Assembly: GCF_965138225.1 (NCBI RefSeq)
Contig: NZ_CBCSAX010000003.1
Direction: 5' to 3' (one strand)
DNA from: Helicobacter_D ganmani
GTDB taxonomy: Bacteria > Campylobacterota > Campylobacteria > Campylobacterales > Helicobacteraceae
DNA length: 64,000 bases
The position numbers and the translations under genes were made by a program. Of the stretch, positions 8,003-16,270 are shown piece after piece (within the stretch, counting starts at the first letter, position 1; the number at the start of each line of letters is the position of its first letter). The notes beneath the pieces were generated by a model, which was not told where the DNA came from, searched no databases, and worked only from the letters and a program-made list of their open reading frames with translations.

Positions 8003-9440
8003 TGTTAAACTTCCTATGATTTTGAGCTTGCTTTTGATTTTTCTTGCGCTTTATGTGTTGGCTTTAAGGGGACATTTTAGCTATGTTGCAATGAGGGCTG
8101 GAAATTATCGTTTCTCCAAAATAGAAAGCTTTAATTCTCTTGCCCTCAATCCTTTGATGAGTTTTAGTTTTGCATTAAGAGATTATCAAAAAGACTCTTT
8201 GGATTTAAAACCTGCTAATATGGAGAGATTAGAGGAATTATCAAAAATCTTTCCACTTTTTTCCACAACTCCCAAAAATGACTTTGCACTTAAGAATCCA
8301 CCGCATATTATGGTGAATCTAATGGAAAGTTTTGGCACTCAAATGCTGTCTTTGCAAGAGGGAAACTTGAATCTGCTAGGCGAACTTGCGCAACATTTTG
8401 AAGAGGATTTTGTATGGACACGTTTTTTACCATGCCAAAATGGCACAGCCTCAAGTTTCTTTTGTTTGTTTTTCCAAAGTCCTATTGTGCTTTCAAAATC
8501 AAAATATAAGGAACATTATTTACCCTTTATCCCAATAGAAGTTTATAAGCAGCAAGGTTATAGAGTGATTTTTCTTACTGCGGGCAATTCAACTTGGTCT
8601 GATTTGGGGTTTTTTATGAAAGCGCAAGGTGCTGATGAAATCATTGATGAAGTTGCTTTACTTCAAGATTATCCAAACTCAAGTAAAATACATTTTCATT
8701 CTCATTATGGTGTAGGCGATGAGTTTATGTATCAAAAGGCATTGGAGCTTTTATCTAATGCAAAAGAGCCACTTTTGATTCTTGCTTTGAGTGTTTCTAA
8801 TCATCCTCCTTATCCTAAAGTGCCGATTTTATTTTCTAAAGAGCAAATTCCATTAGAGATTTTTGACAAAATACCCAAAAACACTTCCGCAATCCTTAAT
8901 ACTTATGTTTATGCCAACAATGAATTTGCGAGATTCTTAAGCAAAGTCAAGCAAAGTGAGCTAAAAGACAAGTTAATTATTGCTGCCACAGGAGACCATA
9001 GAGTAAGGGGAGTGGCAATGGATTTTAATACAGAAAAAGCCTTAGCTTATGGCGTGCCCTTTTATCTTTATGTTCCAAAAGCCTATCAAGGAGAAATAGT
9101 CTATGACAAAACTCGGATTGGCTCGCATAAGGATATATTCCCCACACTCTATGCCTTGACTTTGAGCGAAACAAGATTCTTACATCTTGGCGGACGCAAT
9201 TTGCTAGAGACGCAAGAGAATGATAAATTTGCATTTGGCTTTAATGCGGAAGTATGGATTGACAATGAGGGGATTTATCCGCGTAGCTCCAATCTTGGAT
9301 ATAAGTATAAAGATAATCAAAGTTTGCTTAGCACAGAAGAAAGCTTTGCTCTTGATGAGGAGCATTTGGAATTCCACAAGATTTATCAAGAATTTTTAGA
9401 ATTGCAACTGCGTTACAAGCTTCTCAATCTTGCGCAATAG
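7956..9440 (+). CDS. LtaS/OpgB-like membrane sulfatase-family phosphotransferase, N-terminally damaged
   Basis: A short membrane region (ILSLLLIFLALYVLAL) is followed by RGHF and SLALNPLMSFSFALRDY, typical of lipoteichoic-acid-synthase-like proteins, then the extracytoplasmic catalytic domain: metal ligand in NLMESFGTQML, candidate nucleophile Thr in PCQNGTASSFF, FLTAGNSTWSDLGFF, HSHYGVGDEFMY and the metal site ATGDHRVRG. Relatives have about five membrane helices and 600 or more residues. Here roughly 100-150 N-terminal residues are missing and the only in-frame start is a GTG without a good ribosome site. A Gram-negative homologue would add phosphoglycerol-type groups to periplasmic glycans. 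It may be non-functional. Confidence 0.7.
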   Translation: MWLNTKILRLKLPTFNVKLPMILSLLLIFLALYVLALRGHFSYVAMRAGNYRFSKIESFNSLALNPLMSFSFALRDYQKDSLDLKPANMERLEELSKIFPLFSTTPKNDFALKNPPHIMVNLMESFGTQMLSLQEGNLNLLGELAQHFEEDFVWTRFLPCQNGTASSFFCLFFQSPIVLSKSKYKEHYLPFIPIEVYKQQGYRVIFLTAGNSTWSDLGFFMKAQGADEIIDEVALLQDYPNSSKIHFHSHYGVGDEFMYQKALELLSNAKEPLLILALSVSNHPPYPKVPILFSKEQIPLEIFDKIPKNTSAILNTYVYANNEFARFLSKVKQSELKDKLIIAATGDHRVRGVAMDFNTEKALAYGVPFYLYVPKAYQGEIVYDKTRIGSHKDIFPTLYALTLSETRFLHLGGRNLLETQENDKFAFGFNAEVWIDNEGIYPRSSNLGYKYKDNQSLLSTEESFALDEEHLEFHKIYQEFLELQLRYKLLNLAQ

Positions 9441-9453
9441 AATCTCGCCTAAC

Positions 9454-10158
9454 CTATTTCCTACAAGAAGTGGCTAAAAGCTTGAATTTAAGCTCCGCAA
9501 GCTCCCAATCCTCTAGTGTGTCAATATCTTGCACACGCATAGGGGGTAGCACAATACTCACAGAATCCTCAAAAATATTTTCACGATTGCGCCATACACT
9601 TGAGCGTGCGAAATAAAATTGCCCTGCGTCGTGGTAGATTTTCTCTAAATCTTGCGAACGTTTAGAAAAATGCTCTTTAAAAAGCATTTTATTGTGATTT
9701 TTTATAATGTTAAAGGCGCGATAAGGCGAGTAATCATACTCCACCGCACCAAAACAATAGCAAGAGGACGCGTAGGTTTTCGCTTGCAAAAAAGATTCTG
9801 TAAGTGTCTTAGAATCTAGCAAAGGTGCAGTTGCATAGAGGCAGCATATCCATAAATCTTGCGATTCTACTTCTTGCATTTCAAGAGATTCTATTGCGTG
9901 CAAAATCACCTCTCTTGTGCTGCTATAATCTGTGCTTAAGTCCTCTGGACGCCTCAATGCGCTAACTCCAAAACTTTTGGCAAATTCTAAAATCTCCTCA
10001 TCATCACTTGAAACAAGAATTTTATCAAAGATTCCGCTTTTTTGCGCATTTTGCAGACTATAAGACAAAATGGGTTTGCCACAAAAATTTTTGAGATTCT
10101 TTCTTTTAATTCGCTTACTCCCACCGCGTGCGGGGATTACGCACACACAAGATTCCAT
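9454..10158 (-). CDS. pseF: CMP-pseudaminic acid synthetase (acylneuraminate cytidylyltransferase family)
   Basis: PseF activates pseudaminic acid with CTP. The CMP-sugar synthetase signature IPARGGSKRIKRKNLKNF is at the N-terminus, followed by KILVSSDDEEIL, RPEDLSTDYSSTREV and the C-terminal YHDAGQFYF. I choose the ATG at 10158, one base past the pseC stop and behind AAGGA, over the upstream in-frame codons, which run into pseC. It is the third gene of pseB-pseC-pseF. Confidence 0.9.
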   Translation of the reverse strand: MESCVCVIPARGGSKRIKRKNLKNFCGKPILSYSLQNAQKSGIFDKILVSSDDEEILEFAKSFGVSALRRPEDLSTDYSSTREVILHAIESLEMQEVESQDLWICCLYATAPLLDSKTLTESFLQAKTYASSCYCFGAVEYDYSPYRAFNIIKNHNKMLFKEHFSKRSQDLEKIYHDAGQFYFARSSVWRNRENIFEDSVSIVLPPMRVQDIDTLEDWELAELKFKLLATSCRK

Positions 10159-10159
10159 T

Positions 10160-11320
10160 TTAGTCCTTTTTGCGCACAGATTCTTGTAGAATCGCAATCA
10201 CTTTTTGCTGCTCCTGTTCGCTTAAAGTTGGGAAAAGTGGCAGACTAATGGCGTTTTGATAGTAGGATTCTGCCTTTTTGAAGTCTCCTTTTTTGAAACC
10301 AAATCGTGCATAAAAGGGTTGCAAGTGAATTGGGATATAATGCACTTGCGCACCGATTCCAGCTGCCTGTAATTTGCCAAATAATTCTTTGCGTTTGATT
10401 CCGCTTTTTTTGGTGAGTAAAATCACATACAAGTGGAATGCACTGTAATTATAAGGTGCAACATAGGGCAAAATCAGCTCCAAATTGCTTAAATTTTCGT
10501 TGTAGGTTTTTACTAGTGCGTTGCGCACGCGTACATATTCTTCTAGTCGCGTTAATTGCGAGATTCCAAGTGCTGCGTGTAATTCACTTAAGCGATAATT
10601 AAAGCCCAAAAATTGTTGCTCATAATACCAAGCCCCAGCATTTTTACCTTTGAATCTTTTTGTGTCTTTTGTGATTCCGTGGCTTTTGAATATTTGCATT
10701 TTGCTTGCGTATTTTTCATTGTTTGTCGTGGCGATTCCACCCTCTGCGCAAGTAATGATTTTAACAGGGTGGAAGCTAAAAATCGTAATATCACTCCATT
10801 TACAACTTCCAATAGGAATTTTACAATAGCTTCCACCAAGTGCGTGTGAAGCGTCTTCTATGATTTTGAAGCGGTAGATTTGACTTAAGCGATAAATTTC
10901 TTTCATCTCGCAGCTTTGTCCGGCAAAATGCACGGCTACAAGCACTTTCGGTAATTTGCGTTTGGGAGTATTTTTGAGTTTTTTCTCTAACGCTTTTGTG
11001 TCTAAATTGTAGGTTTGTGCATCAATATCTACAAAATCTACTTTTGCACCGCAGTAGATTCCACAATTTGCACTCGCAACAAAACTATTGGGTGTCGTCC
11101 ATAAAAAGTCTCCTTTGCCAAGCCCCAAAGCAAGAGCGGCGCAATGGAGCGCGCTTGTTGCACTATTGAAACTCACACCAAATTGCGCACCCACTTTACT
11201 CGCTATCTTTTCTTCAAACTCTTGTGCTTTTGGTCCTTGCGTAATCAAGGGGGATTTGAGAGCGTCTATTACCGCATTAATATCTGATTCTGTAATTTCT
11301 TGTTTGCCATAAGGAATCAT
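10160..11320 (-). CDS. pseC: UDP-4-amino-4,6-dideoxy-N-acetyl-L-altrosamine transaminase
   Basis: A PLP-dependent aminotransferase of the DegT/DnrJ/EryC1 family and second step of pseudaminic acid synthesis. It starts MIPYGKQEITESDINAVIDAL, has VSFNSATSALHCAALALGLG at the cofactor phosphate site, IIEDASHALGG, and the lysine in FSFHPVKIITCAEGG. Length is 386 residues. Its ATG overlaps the pseB stop by 4 bases. Confidence 0.94.
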   Translation of the reverse strand: MIPYGKQEITESDINAVIDALKSPLITQGPKAQEFEEKIASKVGAQFGVSFNSATSALHCAALALGLGKGDFLWTTPNSFVASANCGIYCGAKVDFVDIDAQTYNLDTKALEKKLKNTPKRKLPKVLVAVHFAGQSCEMKEIYRLSQIYRFKIIEDASHALGGSYCKIPIGSCKWSDITIFSFHPVKIITCAEGGIATTNNEKYASKMQIFKSHGITKDTKRFKGKNAGAWYYEQQFLGFNYRLSELHAALGISQLTRLEEYVRVRNALVKTYNENLSNLELILPYVAPYNYSAFHLYVILLTKKSGIKRKELFGKLQAAGIGAQVHYIPIHLQPFYARFGFKKGDFKKAESYYQNAISLPLFPTLSEQEQQKVIAILQESVRKKD

Positions 11321-12303
11321 TGTAGCAACTCCAAAAATTCCTCACAACTTAACCATTGTTTATTTGTGCCAGAATCATAAGAAAATCCGCGTGGCACAAG
11401 CTTTCCACTCTCACCTAACACATTGGTGCTAAAGTCGGTAATGAAGCTAAACTGAATTGTAGGCGCAATGACATAATAGTCGTTAAATTCATAGGTAATA
11501 TGGCTATCATCACTCGGACACATCGTTTCGTGGATTTTTTCACCCGGTCGGATTCCGACGATTTTATGAGGTAAGTTTGGAGCTAGAGCTTTCGCCACTT
11601 CGGTTATTTTCATTGATGGAATTTTAGGGACAAAAGTTTCCCCACCTTTCATTCTTTCAAAGTTTTTCAAAACAAAATCCACTCCTTGTTGCAAAGTAAT
11701 CATAAAGCGTGTCATTTCTGGGTCTGTAATAGGTAACTCTTTTGCTCCCTCACAAATGAGTTTTTGAAAAAATGGCACGACAGAGCCACGTGAGCCAATA
11801 ACATTACCATAACGCACGACAGAAAAGCGAGTTTTGCGCATTCCGGCAATATTGTTTGCCGCGACAAAAAGCTTATCACTTGCCAATTTTGTCGCCCCAT
11901 AGAGATTGATAGGATTTGCCGCTTTATCGGTGGAAAGTGCAATGACTTTTGAGATTCCATTGCTAAGGGCTGCATTGATGACGTTTTGCGCGCCATAAAT
12001 ATTTGTTTTAATGCATTCTGTTGGATTGTATTCTGCGGCTGGAACTTGTTTGAGTGCTGCGGCGTGGATAATGTAATCAATTCCAATGGTCGCTTCTTTG
12101 AGTCTGCTTTCATCACGCACATCACCTAAAAAATATCGCATACAAGAGGCGTTATAGGTTTGTGCCATTTCAAATTGTTTCAACTCATCACGGGAGAAAA
12201 TGACAATTTTTTTGGGCTTGTATCGCTCTAGGAGTGTTTTGGTATAGCATTTACCAAAACTCCCTGTGCCACCGGTGATTAGAATACTTTTATCATTGAA
12301 CAT
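11317..12303 (-). CDS. pseB: UDP-N-acetylglucosamine 4,6-dehydratase (inverting)
   Basis: PseB carries out the first step of CMP-pseudaminic acid synthesis, dehydration and C5 epimerisation of UDP-GlcNAc. The Rossmann motif GGTGSFGKCYT begins at residue 11. STDKAANPINLYGATK is the SDR region with its Lys in place of the usual Tyr-x-x-x-Lys serine partner arrangement, as in PseB/FlaA1 proteins. VRYGNVIGSRGSVVPFF and MTRFMITLQQGVDFVL are characteristic. It is the first gene of the pse operon; pseudaminic acid decorates flagellin in this group. Confidence 0.95.
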   Translation of the reverse strand: MFNDKSILITGGTGSFGKCYTKTLLERYKPKKIVIFSRDELKQFEMAQTYNASCMRYFLGDVRDESRLKEATIGIDYIIHAAALKQVPAAEYNPTECIKTNIYGAQNVINAALSNGISKVIALSTDKAANPINLYGATKLASDKLFVAANNIAGMRKTRFSVVRYGNVIGSRGSVVPFFQKLICEGAKELPITDPEMTRFMITLQQGVDFVLKNFERMKGGETFVPKIPSMKITEVAKALAPNLPHKIVGIRPGEKIHETMCPSDDSHITYEFNDYYVIAPTIQFSFITDFSTNVLGESGKLVPRGFSYDSGTNKQWLSCEEFLELLQ

Positions 12304-12332
12304 TTTGCACCTTATGTAAAAAATAGGGTTTA

Positions 12333-12338
12333 ATTATA
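12333..12338 (-). promoter_or_regulatory. Housekeeping -10 box for pseB-pseC-pseF
   Basis: TATAAT on the minus strand about 30 bases upstream of the pseB ATG, in AT-rich DNA without a clear -35 box, as usual for sigma-80 promoters in epsilonproteobacteria. No sigma-28 or sigma-54 motif is seen here. Confidence 0.55.
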
Positions 12339-12396
12339 CTATAAAATCTGATATTTCATTGTTTTTATTGTGGGATTCAATATTGTAGATTGCCAC

Positions 12397-12410
12397 GCCG
12401 ACAAATCGGC
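12397..12410. other. Small GC-rich hairpin between purB and pseB
   Basis: GCCGA and TCGGC form a perfect 5-bp stem around a CAAA loop, about 60 bases after the purB stop. There is no U-run. It may help end purB transcription. Confidence 0.25.
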
Positions 12411-12468
12411 TTGCAAGGATAAGAACGGGCTGAAATATCCTCTAAATAAGGCTTTGTGAGGTGTTAGG

Positions 12469-13797
12469 CTATCCAAACACGCGCTTGAAAATTGCCTCTA
12501 CATTTTTGGTGTAATAGCTAAATTCAAAACATTCTTTGATGGCGTTTTCTCCAATTAACTCAACCAATTCGGAATCGGACAATAAATATTGCAAATAAAG
12601 AGATTCTCCTTTGTTGTTAAGAGCGGCTTTGCCCTCTTGCAAATCTGTCCATACTTTCATTGCATTGCGTTGCACGATCTTATAGGCATTTTCACGACTG
12701 ACGCCCTTTTTGGGAAGTTCTAGTAAAATGCGTTGTGAAAAGACAAGCCCACCTGTTAAATTGAGGTTTTTCATCATATTTTTAGGATAGACGACAAGCT
12801 TCTCAAGCAAGTCGCTTAGGCGATGAAGCATAAAATCTGTGGTAATAAAAGAATCAGGTAAAATAAACCGCTCCACACTAGAGTGGCTAATGTCTCGCTC
12901 GTGCCACAACGCAACATTTTCCATAGCTGGAATCGCAAAAGAGCGAATCATACGACAAAGCCCGGTAATATTTTCGCTCAACACGGGATTCCGCTTATGT
13001 GGCATTGCACTACTCCCTTTCTGTCCTTGTGAAAAATATTCCTCTGCCTCATAGACTTCGGTACGTTGTAAATGCCGAATCTCTATGGCGATTTTTTCGC
13101 AACTGCTTGCAAGAAGTGCTAAATCACTAATAAGTCTTGCATAGCGATCTCTTTGAATTACTTGATTGCTAGCGGGTGCGGCTTTTAGCCCTAAATCCTC
13201 GCAGACAAGTTCTTCTAGCTCCATAGGTGTATGTGCGAGATTTCCCATCGCACCGCTTAGTTGCCCCACTGAAATCACTTCTAAGGTGGCTTCTAAGGCT
13301 CTCAAATGTCTCTTGATTTCATCATACCAAATCGCACAAACAAGCCCAAAAGTAATGGGTTCGCCGTGGATTCCGTGAGAGCGTCCCACCATTAAGGTTT
13401 CCTTGTGTCCTAGTGCTCTTTTTTTAATCACTTCGCATAAATGCTTGACATCTTCTATAATGATTTTTAAGGAATCTCGCATTTGAAGTGCCACAGCAGT
13501 ATCAATACAATCACTAGAGGTGATACCATAATGAAACCAACGTGATTCCTCACCCAAAGATTCCGCCACACTCGTTGTAAAAGCAATTAAATCGTGTTTT
13601 GTAACTGCTTCAATTTCGTCAATTCTCGCAATATCAAATTTTGCATTTTTGCAGATTTTTTCGCAATCACTATTAGGAATTAACCCAAGTTTATTCCATC
13701 CTCTTACCAATGCCTTTTCTACTTCTAGCCAAGCAGAATATTTCGCATTTAAATCCCAAAGCCCTTTCATCTCTTCTCTTGCATATCGTTCTACCAT
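12469..13797 (-). CDS. purB: Adenylosuccinate lyase
   Basis: PurB cleaves SAICAR and adenylosuccinate in purine synthesis. It has the fumarase/aspartase superfamily motifs: TSSDCIDTAVALQMRDSL, the catalytic histidine region MVGRSHGIHGEPITFG, and the signature loop GSSAMPHKRNPVLSENI with the catalytic serine. Length is 442 residues. The ATG follows AAGGAG. It is not obviously in an operon with pseB. Confidence 0.95.
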   Translation of the reverse strand: MVERYAREEMKGLWDLNAKYSAWLEVEKALVRGWNKLGLIPNSDCEKICKNAKFDIARIDEIEAVTKHDLIAFTTSVAESLGEESRWFHYGITSSDCIDTAVALQMRDSLKIIIEDVKHLCEVIKKRALGHKETLMVGRSHGIHGEPITFGLVCAIWYDEIKRHLRALEATLEVISVGQLSGAMGNLAHTPMELEELVCEDLGLKAAPASNQVIQRDRYARLISDLALLASSCEKIAIEIRHLQRTEVYEAEEYFSQGQKGSSAMPHKRNPVLSENITGLCRMIRSFAIPAMENVALWHERDISHSSVERFILPDSFITTDFMLHRLSDLLEKLVVYPKNMMKNLNLTGGLVFSQRILLELPKKGVSRENAYKIVQRNAMKVWTDLQEGKAALNNKGESLYLQYLLSDSELVELIGENAIKECFEFSYYTKNVEAIFKRVFG

Positions 13798-13848
13798 ATT
13801 TTCTCCTTAAAGTAAATTAAAGTTTGTAATTTGAGATTCCATAAAGCA

Positions 13849-13974
13849 TTACTTATCTTTTTGCTTCTTGTTATGCACTCTATACATATTTTTATTGAAG
13901 CCATTTGCGAATAAAATCTTAACTGCCCTACCTTTGCCAACCGAATGCAGTGATTTATAGAGTCTAGTGTGCAT
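13849..13974 (-). CDS. Small basic 41-residue protein, unidentified
   Basis: An ATG three bases after the methyltransferase-remnant stop, behind a weak GGATAA, opens a 41-codon frame rich in Lys, Arg and His (starts MHTRLYKSLHSVGKG, ends KKQKDK). No family recognised. It may be a real small gene, a leftover of the decayed restriction-modification locus, or chance. Confidence 0.3.
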   Translation of the reverse strand: MHTRLYKSLHSVGKGRAVKILFANGFNKNMYRVHNKKQKDK

Positions 13975-13977
13975 TGT

Positions 13978-14463
13978 TTATCCAAATAAAGATTTTTGTC
14001 TTGCAGGATTACTTGGTATAAAATTTGTATCCACAACATAGTTTTTTATTAATGCTTCTTTGATTGCGTTTCTATTGTTTTCACTTGCACCCAAATGATA
14101 AAAATGCTCAATAATGTCATTATCAAATCTATTCCACAATGTTATTATATACTTATTTTCTCTATATCGGTTACTATGCCAAGTTGAGAGTATAAACTTT
14201 GCCTTTGTGCTAGATAAAATTTCATAAAGTTCTTTTTCTTTCGTTTCATTCCAAACATTAAAATAATCACAATGCCTATCAATATAAGGTGGGTCGCAAT
14301 AAATAAAGTCTCCATTAGGTGCGATATTAAAGCCTACAACACCGCTGCCCATAAATGGCTCCAAGTAGATTCCTTGATTATCCCACTTCATTGTGCTTTT
14401 AATGGAGCAGACTAGCTTACTTTTGATATCTTGAATTTTAAGTGGTGGAATCTTAATTTTCAT
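13978..14463 (-). pseudogene. Dam/M.EcoRV-type DNA adenine methyltransferase with internal deletion
   Basis: Residues 1-48 match the start of Dam-family enzymes (IPPLKIQDIKSKL, then SAM-binding motif I EPFMGSGVVGFN). At about residue 50 the sequence jumps to FIYCDPPYIDRHCDYFN, the catalytic DPPY motif IV. It then runs normally through KFILSTWHSNRYRENKY and EHFYHLGASENNRNAIKEAL to the end. Family members are 270-300 residues; this one is 161. Some 110-120 residues between motifs I and IV, holding the target-recognition region, are missing without a frameshift. The C-terminal part resembles M.EcoRV most closely from memory. Methylation activity is unlikely. Confidence 0.8.
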
Positions 14464-14489
14464 TTCTATCCCTATATATTAAATACTCT

Positions 14490-14975
14490 TTAAGTTTTGT
14501 TATTTTCTTTAGAATCTGTAATATTGATTTGCCCATAATTTATCCAATAATCATCAAAAATTTCCTCACCAAGATTTGCAAATACACCTCTCTCATTGAT
14601 AATATCATCAATATTTTTAATGCTACGTATATTTGCAGTATTACCACTACCACTAGAATCGCTAGCTATTTTATATTTCTCTACAAAAAATAAAGTGAGA
14701 TTTTGTATCACAGACGGAATTTTTTTTAAATCATCAATTCCATAACGCGTGAGTTCATCAATCATTATTCTATCATAAATTACACCCAAGCAAAAATGTC
14801 CTTGATATTGATTATAAGGGAATTGGATATTCTTGTTAGATTCTCTATTTTTAAAATATTCTCCGTGTGAACCTAGAGTAAAACCTTTAATTTTCCATTT
14901 AGAGTCTTCGCAGATTTTATCTTGTAGGGTATCAAGAAAATTTCTAAAGTTCTGTATAAACTCTTGCTTATTCAT
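14490..14975 (-). pseudogene. EcoRV-type restriction endonuclease with catalytic core deleted
   Basis: Recalled R.EcoRV aligns clearly with the C-terminal two thirds: FTLGSHGEYF, PYNQYQGHFCLGVIYDR, the DNA-recognition loop GSGNTANI, and GVFANLGEEIFDDYWINYG. R.EcoRV is 245 residues; this is 161. Residues 1-26 look like a native N-terminus, but the next residues correspond to EcoRV positions around 100, so the segment with the catalytic Asp74, Asp90 and Lys92 is gone, in frame. The product could at most bind DNA. It lies just upstream of the cognate methyltransferase remnant in the same direction. Confidence 0.78.
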
Positions 14976-15124
14976 TTTTGTTCCTTGATTATCGGTAGTT
15001 TGTAGCTTGTTCGCCTTGCCTTTGTAGGATATTTTGCATTTTTGTGTCGCTTTTCTATATAAGAAATTAAATCTCTCAATTTATGTTAAAATATCCTAAC
15101 ACAATCCTACTTAAAAGTTACAAA

Positions 15125-16153
15125 ATGCCCTTTGTTTTAAAAGAATTTCCTATTCCAAAACCAATGAAAGCTCATCAATTCTTAATGCAATGTTTGCATT
15201 TAAATATGGCACAATCGCAAAGATATATTAATAAAGGCAAAGTGATTTATGAGGGCAAACCTCTAAAGAATAATGAAAAAGCCAAGATATTGGAAAAAAG
15301 TGTTTGTATTCTCATATTTGAAGCTGATTCTGTCGGCTTAAAGCCACTTTATGAGAATGAACATTTTGCGCTTTTTGAGAAGCCAGCTAAAATGCTCATT
15401 CACCCTAAAGGGAGATTTGCACACCATAGTTTTGTTGATGAGGTGCGCTCTCTTTATGGGGAGGAGGCTAGCTTGGTTCATCGTATTGACAAGGAGACTA
15501 GCGGGCTTGTGCTTGTAGGTAAGCATTCACGCAGTATTACAAAGCTCGGTGCAATGTTTGCAAATCATCACATTACAAAAGAATATCTAGCTCTTGTGCG
15601 TGGGGATTTGAGTAAAAGTAATTGGAGGGGGAGAGATTTTTGCCTCTCTTTGCCGCTTGCAACACAACCAAAAGGCGGGGATTTGTGCGTACGTTCTAAG
15701 TTTTTAGGGCAGAGTGAAGCGGAATCACTATCCTTTAGGGAGGCAAAAAGCGAATTTGAAATGTTAGGAGTGTTGGATTTTTGCTTGCAAAAATCTTTTG
15801 GTGGAGATTCTAACTTGCAAACTGTGCCATGCACTTTGTTAAAAGTGCGTCCAAAAAGCGGGCGCACACATCAGATTCGCTTGCATTTGTATGCGCTTGG
15901 CTTTCCGATTTTGGGAGACCCTCTCTATGGAGCGTTAGATGTGCATAGTCGGGAATATTTAGACGCGGAATTTATCCCCGCAAAATCACAAAATCTTTCC
16001 CGTGATTCTTTATATGGCTTGAGCAATAGGAGGCGAGAGATTTACTTTGGGGCAACGCGCTTGATGTTGCACGCTTATCATTTGAAATTTAACTTTGAAG
16101 GTAAAACCTATGATTTTCAAAGTAGCAAAACTTTTGAGATTCCATTTTCTTGA
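15125..16153 (+). CDS. RluA-family 23S rRNA/tRNA pseudouridine synthase
   Basis: An S4-like RNA-binding segment at the N-terminus (MKAHQFLMQCLHLN to VCILIF) is followed by the pseudouridine synthase domain with the catalytic aspartate in HRIDKETSGLVLVGK, then KSGRTHQIRLHLYALGFPILGDPLYG. Target uridines cannot be told from sequence. I prefer the ATG at 15125 because the upstream in-frame ATG at 15083 overlaps a likely -10 sequence (TAAAAT). It stands alone, divergent from the EcoRV-like remnant. Confidence 0.88.
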   Translation: MPFVLKEFPIPKPMKAHQFLMQCLHLNMAQSQRYINKGKVIYEGKPLKNNEKAKILEKSVCILIFEADSVGLKPLYENEHFALFEKPAKMLIHPKGRFAHHSFVDEVRSLYGEEASLVHRIDKETSGLVLVGKHSRSITKLGAMFANHHITKEYLALVRGDLSKSNWRGRDFCLSLPLATQPKGGDLCVRSKFLGQSEAESLSFREAKSEFEMLGVLDFCLQKSFGGDSNLQTVPCTLLKVRPKSGRTHQIRLHLYALGFPILGDPLYGALDVHSREYLDAEFIPAKSQNLSRDSLYGLSNRRREIYFGATRLMLHAYHLKFNFEGKTYDFQSSKTFEIPFS

Positions 16154-16270
16154 AATTTTGATTTGGATTCTATCCATAAAATGCTTGTGCAACTGCCCAA
16201 CAAAAAGGCAGATAGAATCCAGATTTAAAAGATTGCTCTTTTAATCTTTTTGCATAAGGGATTTTTGGTT

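Noticed and set aside
15083..15124. Earlier start for the pseudouridine synthase
   Set aside because: It overlaps a probable -10 sequence and adds residues not seen in the family.
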